A DNA stretch of 64,000 bases from Amycolatopsis antarctica (GCF_002262875.1 NZ_NKYE01000005.1:62001-126000), one strand, 5' to 3'; counted from the stretch's first letter, positions 34,550-44,053 are shown. A program made the numbers and translations. Notes: generated by a model from the letters alone, not told the origin.

Positions 34550-35964
34550 TGGTTGTGGCAGCCGGTTCGGGTCTGCTCGGTGACGGGGCCCGCCTCGTCG
34601 ACGTGGCGGGAGGGCACACCCTCGCTGGGGACGAGCTCGCCACGACGGTGCGGGCGGAGGCCGAGACGCTCGGGGCCCTGCCGCCGGGCGTGCTCTTCGC
34701 ACGTACCTCGGTAGACCTGCGCAGCGTCGTGCGGTATCTCGGCGCGTTCGAGGCGGGCAGGGCGATCGCGCTGATCGACCCGGCGCTGGACGCGGACGTG
34801 CTCGCCGAACTGGTGCGGCGCTTCCGCCCGGCGGCCGTGCTGGCGGCTCCCGAGGGGGAGGCGCCGGCTGGTTACACCCTCGGCGACGGCGACTGGCTGC
34901 GCACCTCGGCCGAGGGCGTCACCCCGCACCCCGACCTGGCCGTGTTGCTGCCGACCAGCGGGTCGACCGGCAACCCGAAGCTGGTCCGGCTCGCCCGCAC
35001 GGCGGTGCTGACCAACGCGGGCGCGATCGCCGAGGTGCTCGGCATCGACGGCGACGAGGTGGCCCCGACCAGCCTGCCGCTGCACTACAGCTACGGGCTC
35101 TCGGTGCTCAACTCGCACCTGATCCGCGGCGCCACCGTCGTCGTGGAACCCTCCGGCGTGCTCGGCCGCGGCTTCTGGGACGCGGTCGAGGCGCACAAGT
35201 GCACCTCGCTGGCCGGAGTGCCGTACCACTACGAGATGTTGCGGCGGCTCAAGTTCTCCCCGGAGAAGTACCCCAGCCTGCGCACGCTGACGCAGGCTGG
35301 CGGCAAGCTCCGCGACGATCTGGTCACCGAGTTCAACGACAAGATCCGGGCCGTCGGCGGGCGGATGTTCGTGATGTACGGCCAGACCGAGGCGGCACCA
35401 CGGATGGCGACCGTGCCCGCCGAGCACCTCACCGCCAAGCTCGGCTCGGCGGGCCCGCCGCTGCCGGGCGGGGAGTTCACCGTCCGCCGCGACGACGGCG
35501 AGGAGACCACCCACCCGAAGATCACCGGTGAGATCGTCTACCGCGGCCCGAACGTGATGATGGGGTACGCGGAGAACGAGGCCGAGCTGGCGCACGGTGA
35601 CGACCTCGGCGGCACCCTCGCCACCGGCGACCTCGGGTATCTCGACGAGGACGGCTTCCTGTTCATCACCGGCAGGCTCAAGCGCATCGGCAAGGTCTTC
35701 GGCAACCGGGTGAGCCTGGATGATCTGGAGCAGGCCGTGCGTTCCTCAGGTGTGGGGATCGACGTAGTCGCGGCGGTGGCCGCCGGGGACAAGGTGGTGC
35801 TGTTCGCCGAAAAGGTCGGCAAGGACGTCTGCAAGGCGGCCTCGCGTGCCCTCTCGGAGCGCCTGCACCTGCACACCAGCGGGTTCGACGTACGGCCCAT
35901 CGACACCGTGCCGCTGCTCGCCAGCGGCAAGATCGACTACCGGACCCTCGAGGCCGAGGTATGA
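34549..35964 (+). CDS. AMP-dependent acyl ligase (ANL superfamily)
   Basis: A 471-residue adenylate-forming enzyme. The phosphate-binding loop is VLLPTSGSTGNPKLVRLAR (about residues 131-149), the A5 motif MYGQTEAAPRM, the A7-A8 region ATGDLGYLDEDGFLFITGRLKRIGKVFGNRV and a short C-terminal domain ending ASGKIDYRTLEAEV with the expected Lys (A10). It activates a carboxylic acid and loads it on CoA or, given the neighbours, the adjacent ACP. It begins within the stop of the reductase gene. The acid specificity cannot be read. Confidence 0.9.
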   Translation: MVVAAGSGLLGDGARLVDVAGGHTLAGDELATTVRAEAETLGALPPGVLFARTSVDLRSVVRYLGAFEAGRAIALIDPALDADVLAELVRRFRPAAVLAAPEGEAPAGYTLGDGDWLRTSAEGVTPHPDLAVLLPTSGSTGNPKLVRLARTAVLTNAGAIAEVLGIDGDEVAPTSLPLHYSYGLSVLNSHLIRGATVVVEPSGVLGRGFWDAVEAHKCTSLAGVPYHYEMLRRLKFSPEKYPSLRTLTQAGGKLRDDLVTEFNDKIRAVGGRMFVMYGQTEAAPRMATVPAEHLTAKLGSAGPPLPGGEFTVRRDDGEETTHPKITGEIVYRGPNVMMGYAENEAELAHGDDLGGTLATGDLGYLDEDGFLFITGRLKRIGKVFGNRVSLDDLEQAVRSSGVGIDVVAAVAAGDKVVLFAEKVGKDVCKAASRALSERLHLHTSGFDVRPIDTVPLLASGKIDYRTLEAEV

Positions 35965-36037
35965 CCAGCGCGGCCGTCAGCGGTCGCGGCCCCTCCGGGG
36001 GTCGCGCCGGCTCACGACCGGTGACCAGGGAGTTTGT

Positions 36038-37096
36038 ATGAGCGACACCGTGTTCAGCCTGTCCAAGGCCGAGCGCGAGGCGAACCTGCTGCCGCAGCTC
36101 GCCGAGCTGACCGCGCACCACCGGGAACACTCGGCCGGCTACGACCGGATCCTGTCCTCGCTGGGCATCGCCCGTGACGCCGAGTTCGGCAGCATCGCCG
36201 AGCTGCCCTGGCTGCCGGTGCGCATGTTCAAGACGCACGACCTGAAGAGCGTCACCGAGGACGAGGTGTTCAAGACGCTGACGTCCTCGGGCACCACCGG
36301 CGCGGGCGCGTCCCGGATCTACCTGGACAAGGCCGCCGCGGCCGCGCAGACCAGCCAGCTCGGCGCGACCCTGCAGACCGTGCTGGGCGGCAAGCGGCTG
36401 CCGATGCTGATGGTCGACACCGTCGGCATCATCAAGAACCGCCGTTCGTTCTCCGCCCGCGGCGCGGGTGTGCTGGGCATGGCCAACTTCGGCCGCAAGC
36501 ACGTCTACGTGCTCGACGAGAACGACAAGCCCGACGTCGAGGCCGTGAAGGGCTTCCTTGAGCGGCACGGCGACGAGCCGTTCCTGATCTTCGGCTTCAC
36601 GTTCATGGTGTGGCAGTACCTCTACGAGGTGGCCCGCGACAACAACCTGGACCTGTCCAACGGAATCCTGATCCACTCCGGCGGCTGGAAGAAGCTGATC
36701 GACCGCGCCGTGGACAACACCGAGTTCCGCCGCCGGTTCACAGAGGACACCGGGCTGCACCAGATCTACAACTATTACGGGATGATCGAGCAGATCGGCA
36801 CCGTGTTCCTGGAAGGACCGTCCGGCAATTCCCTGTACTGCCCCGATTTCGCCGACGTGGTGATCCGCGACCCGGAGACCTGGCAGGAGCAGCCGGTGGG
36901 CAAGCCAGGCGTCATCGAGGTCGTCAGCACGCTGCCGCGTTCGTACCCCGGCCACGTGCTGCTCACCGAGGATCTGGGCGTGTACAACGGAATCGACGAC
37001 GGCGACTGGCCAGGAAAGCACTTCTCGGTTCTGGGCAGGCTGCCCAAGGCCGAGGCGCGCGGATGTTCGGACACGTTCTCTGGAGCGGCGGCATGA
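36038..37096 (+). CDS. LuxE-like acyl-protein synthetase
   Basis: A 352-residue protein of the LuxE/PaaK-related acyl-protein synthetase family, the subunit of fatty-acid reductase that adenylates an acyl group and hands it to the LuxC thioester Cys. Typical stretches are the N-terminal ELPWLPVRMFKTHDLKSV, the loop TSSGTTGAGASRIYLDKAAAAAQ (about residues 84-106) and LIHSGGWKKLI with the later YNYYGMIEQIGTVFLEG. ATG 36038 has CAGGGAG upstream. Its stop overlaps the LuxC-like start (ATGA), so the two are made in equal amounts. No luxA or luxB is present, so light production is not implied. Confidence 0.9.
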   Translation: MSDTVFSLSKAEREANLLPQLAELTAHHREHSAGYDRILSSLGIARDAEFGSIAELPWLPVRMFKTHDLKSVTEDEVFKTLTSSGTTGAGASRIYLDKAAAAAQTSQLGATLQTVLGGKRLPMLMVDTVGIIKNRRSFSARGAGVLGMANFGRKHVYVLDENDKPDVEAVKGFLERHGDEPFLIFGFTFMVWQYLYEVARDNNLDLSNGILIHSGGWKKLIDRAVDNTEFRRRFTEDTGLHQIYNYYGMIEQIGTVFLEGPSGNSLYCPDFADVVIRDPETWQEQPVGKPGVIEVVSTLPRSYPGHVLLTEDLGVYNGIDDGDWPGKHFSVLGRLPKAEARGCSDTFSGAAA

Positions 37097-38355
37097 GCCT
37101 GACACAGCGTTTCCCCTTGCGGGACGAGACGATCGAGGCCGACGCCCTGGTCGGGGAACTGCGTGGCGAGCCCGAGGGCGGCAGGCTGAAGGTCGGTGAC
37201 GAGCGCGTCATCGAGTTCCTCACCAAGTTCGCCCGCAAGCTGCTGGCCCCGGCCACGGCCCGGCGCTTCCCGGAGCTGGCCTCGCTCGGCTTCTTCCTGC
37301 GCAAGGGCGAGATCCACAAGGCGCTCGCGTCGTTGGCCGACGGCGACGACAGCACGATCCGCTTCCCGCGCGGGCTCGTCTTCCACGTGCCACCGGCCAA
37401 TGTGGACACGATCTTCGTGTACTCCTGGGCGTTGTCGGCGCTGGCGGGCAACCACAACGTCGTGCGCGTCTCCTCGCGCAGCGCGGGTGCCGCCGAGACG
37501 GTGCTCGAAGCGCTGAACGCCGCACTGTCCGATGTGGACGAAGCGACCGCGCGGGCGATCACCCGGACCCAGCGCATGGTCACCTACGACCGCAGCGACG
37601 CGATCAGCGGCGCCCTGTCGAAGGCCTGCGATCTGCGGGTCATCTGGGGTGGCGACGGTTCGGTCAACGCGCTGCGCCAGTACCCGCTGGCCGCGCACGC
37701 CCGCGACCTGACCTTCCCGGACCGCTCCTCGTTCGCGATCGCGTCCGTCCAGGGCTGGCAGTCCGCGACTCCGGAGGAGCGCAGGCAGGCCGCCGAGGGC
37801 TTCTACAACGACTCGTACTGGTTCGACCAGGCGGCGTGTTCCTCGCCGCGGGCGGTGTTCTGGGTCGGTGACGCCGACGCCGCCGCGACCGCGGGCAAGG
37901 AACTGCGCACCCTGCTCGCCGGTGTCCTGGGGGAGAAGCAGCACGTCACCGAACCGGCGATGGCCGTGCAGAAGCGAGTGTCCGCCTACGGCGCCGCGAT
38001 CGACGGGCTGATCAACAAGATCTCCTTCGACGGCGCGGGCGCGGACACCAACGGCGTCGCCACCCTGGACCTCGTCGACTCGGCCCACATGCCGCGGGAA
38101 TGGCTCGGCGCCGGGACGTTCGCGCACGGCAGCGTCCGCTCGCTGTCCGAGCTGGTGCCGCTGGTCGTCCGCAAGGACCAGACGGTCAGCCAGTTCGGCT
38201 TCAGCCGCGCGGAACTCATCGAGTTCGCGCACGAACTCGGCGGCCGGGGCGTTGACCGGATCGTCCCGTTCGGGTCCGCGTTGACCTTCTCCGCCGTCTG
38301 GGACGGCTACGACCTGCTGGGCGAGTTCAGCCGCCTGGTGACGGTCACGGCGTAG
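37093..38355 (+). CDS. LuxC-like acyl-CoA/acyl-protein reductase
   Basis: A 420-residue NADPH-dependent reductase of the LuxC family (aldehyde dehydrogenase fold), reducing an enzyme-bound acyl thioester to an aldehyde. The thioester-forming residue is Cys249 in FDQAACSSPRAVFWVGD. Cofactor-binding stretches are HVPPANVDTIFVYSWALSALAGNHNVVRVSSRS and VIWGGDGSVNALRQ, both close to the family pattern. It is translationally coupled to the LuxE-like gene. With the ACP, SDR and ligase upstream it would give an ACP- or CoA-derived aldehyde. What becomes of that aldehyde is unknown. Confidence 0.9.
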   Translation: MSLTQRFPLRDETIEADALVGELRGEPEGGRLKVGDERVIEFLTKFARKLLAPATARRFPELASLGFFLRKGEIHKALASLADGDDSTIRFPRGLVFHVPPANVDTIFVYSWALSALAGNHNVVRVSSRSAGAAETVLEALNAALSDVDEATARAITRTQRMVTYDRSDAISGALSKACDLRVIWGGDGSVNALRQYPLAAHARDLTFPDRSSFAIASVQGWQSATPEERRQAAEGFYNDSYWFDQAACSSPRAVFWVGDADAAATAGKELRTLLAGVLGEKQHVTEPAMAVQKRVSAYGAAIDGLINKISFDGAGADTNGVATLDLVDSAHMPREWLGAGTFAHGSVRSLSELVPLVVRKDQTVSQFGFSRAELIEFAHELGGRGVDRIVPFGSALTFSAVWDGYDLLGEFSRLVTVTA

Positions 38356-38364
38356 CGATCCCCT

Positions 38365-39489
38365 ATGGTGCGCGAGGTGGCCCCCAGACAGACCCCGGAG
38401 CAGACAGGCGCCGCGACCCCGCAGGGGGAGCCGGCGGCGCCCGACGACGCGGTGGGTTCCGAGGAGCCCACGACGGCGCCCCCGACCAGTGAGCAGGCCG
38501 GCGCGGACGTCGTCGACGACGAACCCGCCGCGCCTGCCGTGAAGGCCCCGAAGACGACGAAGGCGAAGATCCTCGACGTCGTCCGCTGGGTGGCGATCGT
38601 GCTGGTCGTGGTGCTGGCCGTCCGGGAACTGTCGCGCAACTGGGACCAGTTCTGGGAGACGCTGCAGGGCATCGCCTGGCAGTCCTCGCTGCTCAGCCTG
38701 CTGGCGCTGGTCGCCAGTATCGCCGTGTCGGTCTACGGCTGGCAGGTCATGGTCGACCACCTCGGCAAGCCCATCGGCTACGCCAGAGGCGCGCAGATCA
38801 ACCTGGTCGGTTCGCTCGGCAAGTACATCCCCGGCTCGGTCTGGGGCTACCTGCTGCAGATGGAGCTGGGGCGCAAGGCCGGGCTTGCCCGTGCCCGTAT
38901 CTTCACCGCCTCGCTCGTCCAGCTCGGCGTCGGGATCGCGGCCGCGTTCGTGCTCTCGCTGCTGGCGATGCGGCAGGTCTTCGCCAACTCCGGGTACGCG
39001 CCCTGGCTGCTCGTGCTGATCCCGATCAGCCTGGTCGCGCTCTACCCCAGGGTCCTCACCTGGGGGACCTCGCTGGTGCTGAAGCTGCTGCGCCGCAAGC
39101 CCCTGCAGGAGCCGCTGTCCTGGCAGACGGTGGGCAAGGTCTTCGGTTCCTCGCTCGGCGCGTGGAGCCTGCAGGGCGTGCACCTGTGGTTGCTGGCCAA
39201 CTCCGTCGGCGCGCCCGGCTTCGGTGGACTGATCATCTGCGTCGGCGCGATGGCGATCGCGATGAACGCGGGCACCTTCGCGTTCATCCTGCCCAGCGGC
39301 GCCGGGGTCCGGGAGGGCGTCCAGGTGCTGGTGCTCACCGCGACCGGGATCGAGGCGGGCCAGGCGCTCGCCATCGCGATCGCGTCCCGGGTCATGTTCA
39401 CCGTGGCCGACCTGATCACCGCCGGCGGTGCCGCCGTGACGGCCCGCCTCCGCCACGGCCCGCCCACCCCGGCCCCCGCGGCGAAGTAG
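38365..39489 (+). CDS. LPG-synthase-TM/UPF0104-like polytopic membrane protein
   Basis: A 374-residue integral membrane protein. A disordered acidic, Pro/Ala-rich cytoplasmic tail (residues 1-68) precedes about eight helices with the family marks INLVGSLGKYIPGSVWGYLLQMELGRKAG and ILPSGAGVREGVQVLVLTATG. The fold is that of the flippase/synthase membrane domain of MprF and of proteins found in many glycan clusters (AglD-type). It begins 9 bp after the LuxC stop and is the last gene of the run, so it may move or complete the lipid or glycan product. ATG 38365 is assumed; GTG 38377 with TATGGT 7 nt upstream would be a leaderless start. Confidence 0.8.
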   Translation: MVREVAPRQTPEQTGAATPQGEPAAPDDAVGSEEPTTAPPTSEQAGADVVDDEPAAPAVKAPKTTKAKILDVVRWVAIVLVVVLAVRELSRNWDQFWETLQGIAWQSSLLSLLALVASIAVSVYGWQVMVDHLGKPIGYARGAQINLVGSLGKYIPGSVWGYLLQMELGRKAGLARARIFTASLVQLGVGIAAAFVLSLLAMRQVFANSGYAPWLLVLIPISLVALYPRVLTWGTSLVLKLLRRKPLQEPLSWQTVGKVFGSSLGAWSLQGVHLWLLANSVGAPGFGGLIICVGAMAIAMNAGTFAFILPSGAGVREGVQVLVLTATGIEAGQALAIAIASRVMFTVADLITAGGAAVTARLRHGPPTPAPAAK

Positions 39490-39497
39490 CCCTCCCC

Positions 39498-39596
39498 ACC
39501 GCAATACGTCGACGTATTGCGGTCTGACGAAGCGCAATATGTCGACGTATTGCGATCCCTTGTGCACGAGGTATCGCAATACGTCGACGAATTGCG
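39498..39596. repeat. Dispersed palindromic element, copy C (three palindromes)
   Basis: The first palindrome is perfect over 26 bp (39498-39523, half-site ACCGCAATACGTC); the others are at 39533-39554 and 39575-39596. Core spacings are 11 and 20 bp, as in copy B, and the 20-bp spacer atcccttgtgcacgaggtat is conserved. It lies between convergent membrane-protein genes. Confidence 0.92.
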
Positions 39597-39657
39597 CTTC
39601 GGTGGCGCGGGGTCGTGGTGGCGCGGGGTTGCCCGAGCGGGGAGGCCCAGCCGGTGG

Positions 39658-41697
39658 TCAGGGGGCGGGGAGGGGCCCGTAGGCCCGAGCCGGGGCGCCG
39701 GCGGGAACCACGGTGCCGGGGTCGAAGATGCGGTCCACGCGGTACACCGAGGCGTCGTCGTTGCGGTAGACCAGTTCGATGAACGGCAGGCCGTCGAGGT
39801 CACGGACGCCGGTCTCCCGCAGCGAGTCCAGCGGATGCCCGCCACGCCCGACGATCACCCACCGGACGTTCAGCCTGGCCACCGTCTCCTGCACGTCGGG
39901 ATCCCAGTCGTAGTCCCGGAACCGGGCCCCGAGCACGGCCGCGTCCCAGGGCACCAGTGAACCGTCGAAGTGCCCGGCGACGGTCCGCACCCCACCGATC
40001 GCGTATGTCCACGCCGTCCCGTCGTAACGGTCGTTCATCGCCCAGTCGCCCGGCTGCGCCCGCTTGCCCAGTTCGAGCATCGCCTGCGCCTCGCCGGGGC
40101 TGACCACCATGCCGTAGACGTCCGTGCCGGGACCCTCGTGGTAGCCGTCGTACACGGTCTTGGCGTTCGTCCGCGTGTACAGGCCGTTGCTCGCCACCGC
40201 GTACCCGCCGAGCACGACCACGGCCAGTGCCGCGGCGACGGGTGCCCGGGGGATCCGTCCGCCCGCGAACGGGCGGGCCAGGGCGAGCCGGTCGCGGGCC
40301 CACGCCTGCGACTCCGCCAGGCCGTGCGCCGCGAGCAGGCACAGCGGCACGGTGGCCATCGCGACGAAACGGAACGGATCGTCCCACCACGGCCGGGACA
40401 GGGCCATCACGAACGCCGAGTCGGAGGTGGCAACGGCGACGTAGAGCGTCCCGCACAGCACCGCCGTCGCGGCCACCCAGCGCAGTGCGCCCAGCCGCCG
40501 GACGAAGGCGATGCCCAGCACCAGGGCCGCCATCGTGGCGAGCTGCGGGGTGGGCACGGCGTGCTGGAAGGTGAGCAGGTTGCCGATCGCCCCCGGCAGG
40601 CCGGCCTCGCTGTCCCAGCCAAGGTACGGAATGTCGCCACCGGCGAGACCGAGCGCCCCGAAGAGCTGCGACCAGGCGACCAGCACGCTGGCCACCGCCG
40701 CGGCGAGCAGCGCGAGACCGTCCCGCCCCATCGTGCGCAGGCGGTGCCCCCTCGCCACGATCCAGCGCTGGGCGAGCATCGGCAGGGCGAACAGGATCCC
40801 GGCGAACAGGGTCGAGGAGTGCACCGTCAGCAGGCCGACGGCCGCCAGCACGAACACCAGCCCGGAGTCCAGTGCCGGACGGGCGAGGTAGCGCTGCAGG
40901 GCGACGGCTCCCAGCGGCGTCAGCGCCAGCCCGACCAGGAACGGCAGCAGCGGGCCGCGGTCCATCGACTCGTACAGCGCCGCGGTGGGTACCACCGCCA
41001 GGATCGCCGACGCCCCCGCCAGCACCGCCCGGCCGCGGAACTGGCGCACCAGTCCGGCGAACGACAACGCCAGCATCCCGGGGATCAGCAGCGTGTTGGT
41101 GTTCAGCACGACGGGGATCGAGGCGGTGCCGATCTGGTAGTCGACGGCGGCGACGAGGTGGTAGGCGTTCGGATAGAAGATCTCCGCGTCGAACCAGTTC
41201 GTGGTGCCCATGCCGGTGACGCTGCCGTCCCCGGTCTCGGCGATGTAGCGGATGCCGTTCGCGTGGTAGACGGCGTCGAAGCCCTGCGAGATCGCGCCGA
41301 GCTGCACCAGACCGGTCAGCACCACGTACCCGCCGACCACCGAGGCGAGGACCACGCAGCCGAGGACGGCCAGGTGACCGGTCCGCGCCCACGGAACGTG
41401 CGGTTCCTCGGGCCGGGCCCACCTGCCGCGACGGGACAGCCACCGCACGCCCGCGGCGACCGCGACGAACAGGACGAGTGCCAGCAGGAAGCTGCCGATG
41501 CCGAACGGGATGCCCAGCGCGTGCAGCCATGGACCCGTCAGCCCGCCGACGGCGTAGGTCAGCAGCGGCGCCATCGCCGCCAGGATCCAGCCGCGCAGTC
41601 CCGCCGCGTAGCCGACGAGGACCCCGGGCACGAGCAGCACGAGCGCGTAGATGGCGATCGCCGCGGCGTCGAAGGCCGGGCTGGTCGTCGTTGGCAC
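39658..41697 (-). CDS. DUF6541-like large membrane protein (paralogue 1)
   Basis: A 679-residue protein with about 13 hydrophobic helices and a C-terminal external domain of about 160 residues. Its N-terminal IYALVLLVPGVLVGYAAGLRGWILAAMAPLLTYAVGGLTGPWL and the external HANGIRYIAETGDGSVTGMGTTNWFD loop are shared nearly word for word with the protein at 50289-52265. The fold suggests a GT-C type sugar transferase, but no donor site is proven. The start was placed at GTG 41697 (MPTTTSPAFDAAA) because the paralogue starts [10 protein letters not shown]; GTGs at 41712, 41706 and 41703 are in frame. Located near arabinogalactan genes, it may act on envelope glycans. Confidence 0.8.
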   Translation of the reverse strand: MPTTTSPAFDAAAIAIYALVLLVPGVLVGYAAGLRGWILAAMAPLLTYAVGGLTGPWLHALGIPFGIGSFLLALVLFVAVAAGVRWLSRRGRWARPEEPHVPWARTGHLAVLGCVVLASVVGGYVVLTGLVQLGAISQGFDAVYHANGIRYIAETGDGSVTGMGTTNWFDAEIFYPNAYHLVAAVDYQIGTASIPVVLNTNTLLIPGMLALSFAGLVRQFRGRAVLAGASAILAVVPTAALYESMDRGPLLPFLVGLALTPLGAVALQRYLARPALDSGLVFVLAAVGLLTVHSSTLFAGILFALPMLAQRWIVARGHRLRTMGRDGLALLAAAVASVLVAWSQLFGALGLAGGDIPYLGWDSEAGLPGAIGNLLTFQHAVPTPQLATMAALVLGIAFVRRLGALRWVAATAVLCGTLYVAVATSDSAFVMALSRPWWDDPFRFVAMATVPLCLLAAHGLAESQAWARDRLALARPFAGGRIPRAPVAAALAVVVLGGYAVASNGLYTRTNAKTVYDGYHEGPGTDVYGMVVSPGEAQAMLELGKRAQPGDWAMNDRYDGTAWTYAIGGVRTVAGHFDGSLVPWDAAVLGARFRDYDWDPDVQETVARLNVRWVIVGRGGHPLDSLRETGVRDLDGLPFIELVYRNDDASVYRVDRIFDPGTVVPAGAPARAYGPLPAP

Positions 41698-41737
41698 TCG
41701 CACCACCGTCACGTCGTCGGGTCCGGCGCCCGGATCG

Positions 41738-41869
41738 GGAACCGGCAGGAGGGTAGCCCGGCACCCCGAACCAGGTCGGAACGTGGTGGGCCACTCCGGC
41801 GTCGATCAACTTCTCGATCCGGTACACGTCGCAGGGCGGCCGGGGGTTGTCGCGGATCGCCGGCGTCAT
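41738..41869 (-). pseudogene. Probable C-terminal remnant of another DUF6541-like gene
   Basis: In the minus-strand frame the peptide RDNPRPPCDVYRIEKLIDAG (then VAHHVPTWFGVPGYPPAGS) resembles the C-terminal tail of paralogue 1 (ASVYRVDRIFDPGTVVPAGAP). No body of such a gene precedes it: upstream is the start of the opposite-strand gene at 41954. It has no own stop before running into paralogue 1 out of frame. It may be a leftover of a deleted tandem copy. Confidence 0.4.
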
Positions 41870-41913
41870 CGGTGTCCGGTCGCACCGCGGGGGAGGCCGT
41901 GCCGGGGCGTCGA

Positions 41914-41919
41914 TAGTCT
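41914..41919 (+). promoter_or_regulatory. -10 hexamer TAGTCT
   Basis: TAGTCT lies 35 nt upstream of the ATG at 41954, which has an AGGAG/GGGAG Shine-Dalgarno region. It matches the TANNNT pattern of this window. Confidence 0.45.
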
Positions 41920-41953
41920 GCAGGCGACCTCGTAGCAGGAGTTTGGGAGTTCG

Positions 41954-44053
41954 ATGACCGCGTCCGATATCGCAGTGCCGCTCGTCGGTCTCCTGGTACT
42001 GGTCGTGCCCGGCCTCCTGCTGCAGCTCGCCGCGGGCGTGCGGGACAAGCTGTGGCTGGCGGCGATGACGGCGCCGGCCAGCGTCGGTGTCTTCGTCGTC
42101 GCGGGGGTCACCTCGGCGATCCCGGGCGTCTCGTACTCGCCGCTGCTGGTCGTCGTGGTCACGGTCGTGCTGGCGGCGATCGTCTTCGGCCTCGCCAGGT
42201 GGCGCCGGCACTGGGCGGGCACCCCGGCCGCCACCGAACCCGCAGACGGTGCGGGCCCGGCGTTCCTGCCCGCGCTCTCGCCGCGGTTCGCGCTGCTGGC
42301 GAAGCTCGGCGCGCTCGCGTTCTGCCTGGTCGCGATCGTGCTGGCGTTCCAGCCGTGGCGCTCGGGGCTGGGCGGCTGGGAGACCTACCCGCAGGAACAC
42401 GACACGATCATCCACACGGTGCTGGTCGGCTTCATCTCGCACACCGGCGAGGGCGCGCCCTGGCAGCTCCTGCCGCTGGACATGATCACCGGCGAACCCG
42501 TCTCCTTCTACCCCTCCGGCCTGCCGCTGACCGCCGCGCTGACCGGTGACCTCGCAGGCGGGCCGATCGCCGGGTTCAACATCGTCAACGCGCTGATGGT
42601 CGGCCCGGTGTTCGTGCTGGGCTGCGCCGCGCTGACCGCCGCCGTGCTGCGCCGGATTGGCCTGCGTGCCGAGTGGATCGCGCTCGCGGGCGGGATCGCC
42701 GCCATCGTCGCCGCCGGGCTCTACCGCCCCGGCGTCAACCTGCTGCACGACGGCGGCATCGCCCCCAACGCCGTCGCGATGAGCCTGACGCCCGGCATCA
42801 TCGCCGGAATCGTCACGCTGGGACGTTCGCAGTGGCTGCGGGCAGCGATCCTCGGCCTCGGGCTGGCCGGGATCTTCTCGGTGCACCCCAGCGTCGTCGC
42901 GACGGTCGGCGCCAGCGTGGTCGTGTTCTGGCTGGCCGAGGCGTTCACCAGGCAGGGCAGGGCGATGCTGCGCTCGCAGTGGCCGGTGCTCCTCGGCGCC
43001 GCCGCCGTCGCCGCGGTCGCCGCCGCGGCGCAGGTGCTGGGCTCGCTGGGGCAGGCAGGGCGGACGGGGAGCTGGCTGCCGGACATCCCGCCCGCCGCGC
43101 TCGGCGACGCCGTCGGCACCAACCTGATGCTCACCTACGGCGGGTACTACGACAGCAAGCAGGTGTTCGCCCAGGCCGCGGCCGGGCTGCTCGCGCTGGC
43201 CGGAGCGGTGGCCGTCCTGCTCACCCGCAAGGGCTGGGCGGCGCTGGCGATGTGGGGCTTCTGGCTGCTGGTGAGCATCGACTTCAAGATCAGCCCCGGG
43301 TCCGGTTTCGGCTCCACCATCGGCTCGTTCTTCTACAAGTCCTACGTCCGCGTACAGGCGCACGTGTCCGTGTTCGTCCCGCTGATGGCGGCGATCGCGA
43401 TCGTGTTCGTCGCGGCCGGGATCGCCCGGCTGGTCGCCTCGCCGCCGAAGCTGCCCGCGTTCGCGCGGGTACTGCGGCAGCGCGGCCCGGTCACCGCCGG
43501 GCTGATCGTGCTGATCGCGGTCGGCTACGTCGCCTCGCCCGGCCTCGCCTACGAGCACCGCAACGCCGAGATCGTCGCCCAGCGGTACGCCAAGCCCGAG
43601 TTCGTCCGCGTCGGCGAGGACGACCGCAAGGCGAGCGAATGGCTCGCCGGGCGTGTCCAGCCCGGCGAGCGGGTGATGAACAGCGCCAACGACGGGTCCA
43701 CCTACGCCTACACCGAGGAGGACGTGCCGGTGGTGAACGTGGTGACCCTCGGCGCGATCCAGGCCCCGTACACCTACGCGCTGCTGGAGAAGTTCGACGA
43801 CTACCCGCGGGACCCGCAGATCCGCCGGACCATCCTCGACCTGAACATCCGGTACGTCTACGTCGACTCCCAGGCGCCGACGATGGGTGCGGGTCCCGGT
43901 GCCCCGGACAACTGGCTCGGCGAGCCGACGTTCACCGTCGCGCCGGGCCTGGAACGGGTCGACGGGCTGCCCGGCATCTCCGTCGGTTTCCGTTCCGGCA
44001 GCGTCACCGTCTACGAACTGGACCGCGGCGCGCTGGAGAACATGTCCTCCTGA
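41954..44053 (+). CDS. DUF6541-like large membrane protein (paralogue 2)
   Basis: A 699-residue polytopic protein with about 13 helices and a C-terminal soluble part of about 170 residues. It shares with the other two the N-terminal [25 protein letters not shown] start, the external loop before helix 5 ([29 protein letters not shown]) and the late [24 protein letters not shown] segment, matching the ELGKRAQPGDWAMN of paralogue 1, but is more distant. It is divergent from paralogue 1. A GT-C-like role in envelope glycan assembly is plausible but not shown. Confidence 0.78.
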   Translation: MTASDIAVPLVGLLVLVVPGLLLQLAAGVRDKLWLAAMTAPASVGVFVVAGVTSAIPGVSYSPLLVVVVTVVLAAIVFGLARWRRHWAGTPAATEPADGAGPAFLPALSPRFALLAKLGALAFCLVAIVLAFQPWRSGLGGWETYPQEHDTIIHTVLVGFISHTGEGAPWQLLPLDMITGEPVSFYPSGLPLTAALTGDLAGGPIAGFNIVNALMVGPVFVLGCAALTAAVLRRIGLRAEWIALAGGIAAIVAAGLYRPGVNLLHDGGIAPNAVAMSLTPGIIAGIVTLGRSQWLRAAILGLGLAGIFSVHPSVVATVGASVVVFWLAEAFTRQGRAMLRSQWPVLLGAAAVAAVAAAAQVLGSLGQAGRTGSWLPDIPPAALGDAVGTNLMLTYGGYYDSKQVFAQAAAGLLALAGAVAVLLTRKGWAALAMWGFWLLVSIDFKISPGSGFGSTIGSFFYKSYVRVQAHVSVFVPLMAAIAIVFVAAGIARLVASPPKLPAFARVLRQRGPVTAGLIVLIAVGYVASPGLAYEHRNAEIVAQRYAKPEFVRVGEDDRKASEWLAGRVQPGERVMNSANDGSTYAYTEEDVPVVNVVTLGAIQAPYTYALLEKFDDYPRDPQIRRTILDLNIRYVYVDSQAPTMGAGPGAPDNWLGEPTFTVAPGLERVDGLPGISVGFRSGSVTVYELDRGALENMSS

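Noticed and set aside
33528..38355. Bioluminescence operon
   Set aside because: LuxE- and LuxC-like genes are present but no LuxA/LuxB; the luciferase-like protein at 49109 is of the F420 oxidoreductase type and 11 kb away.
36775..39579. Very long minus-strand open frame opposite luxE-, luxC- and UPF0104-like genes
   Set aside because: It is the antisense of clear family proteins, is full of Arg/Gly/His/Gln low-complexity sequence and crosses a terminator-type intergenic region. High GC content makes such open frames common.
39498..39596. Peptide repeats such as QYVDVLR readable through the palindromes
   Set aside because: A perfect palindrome reads the same on both strands, so similar peptides arise in several frames on both strands; no start site or family supports a protein.
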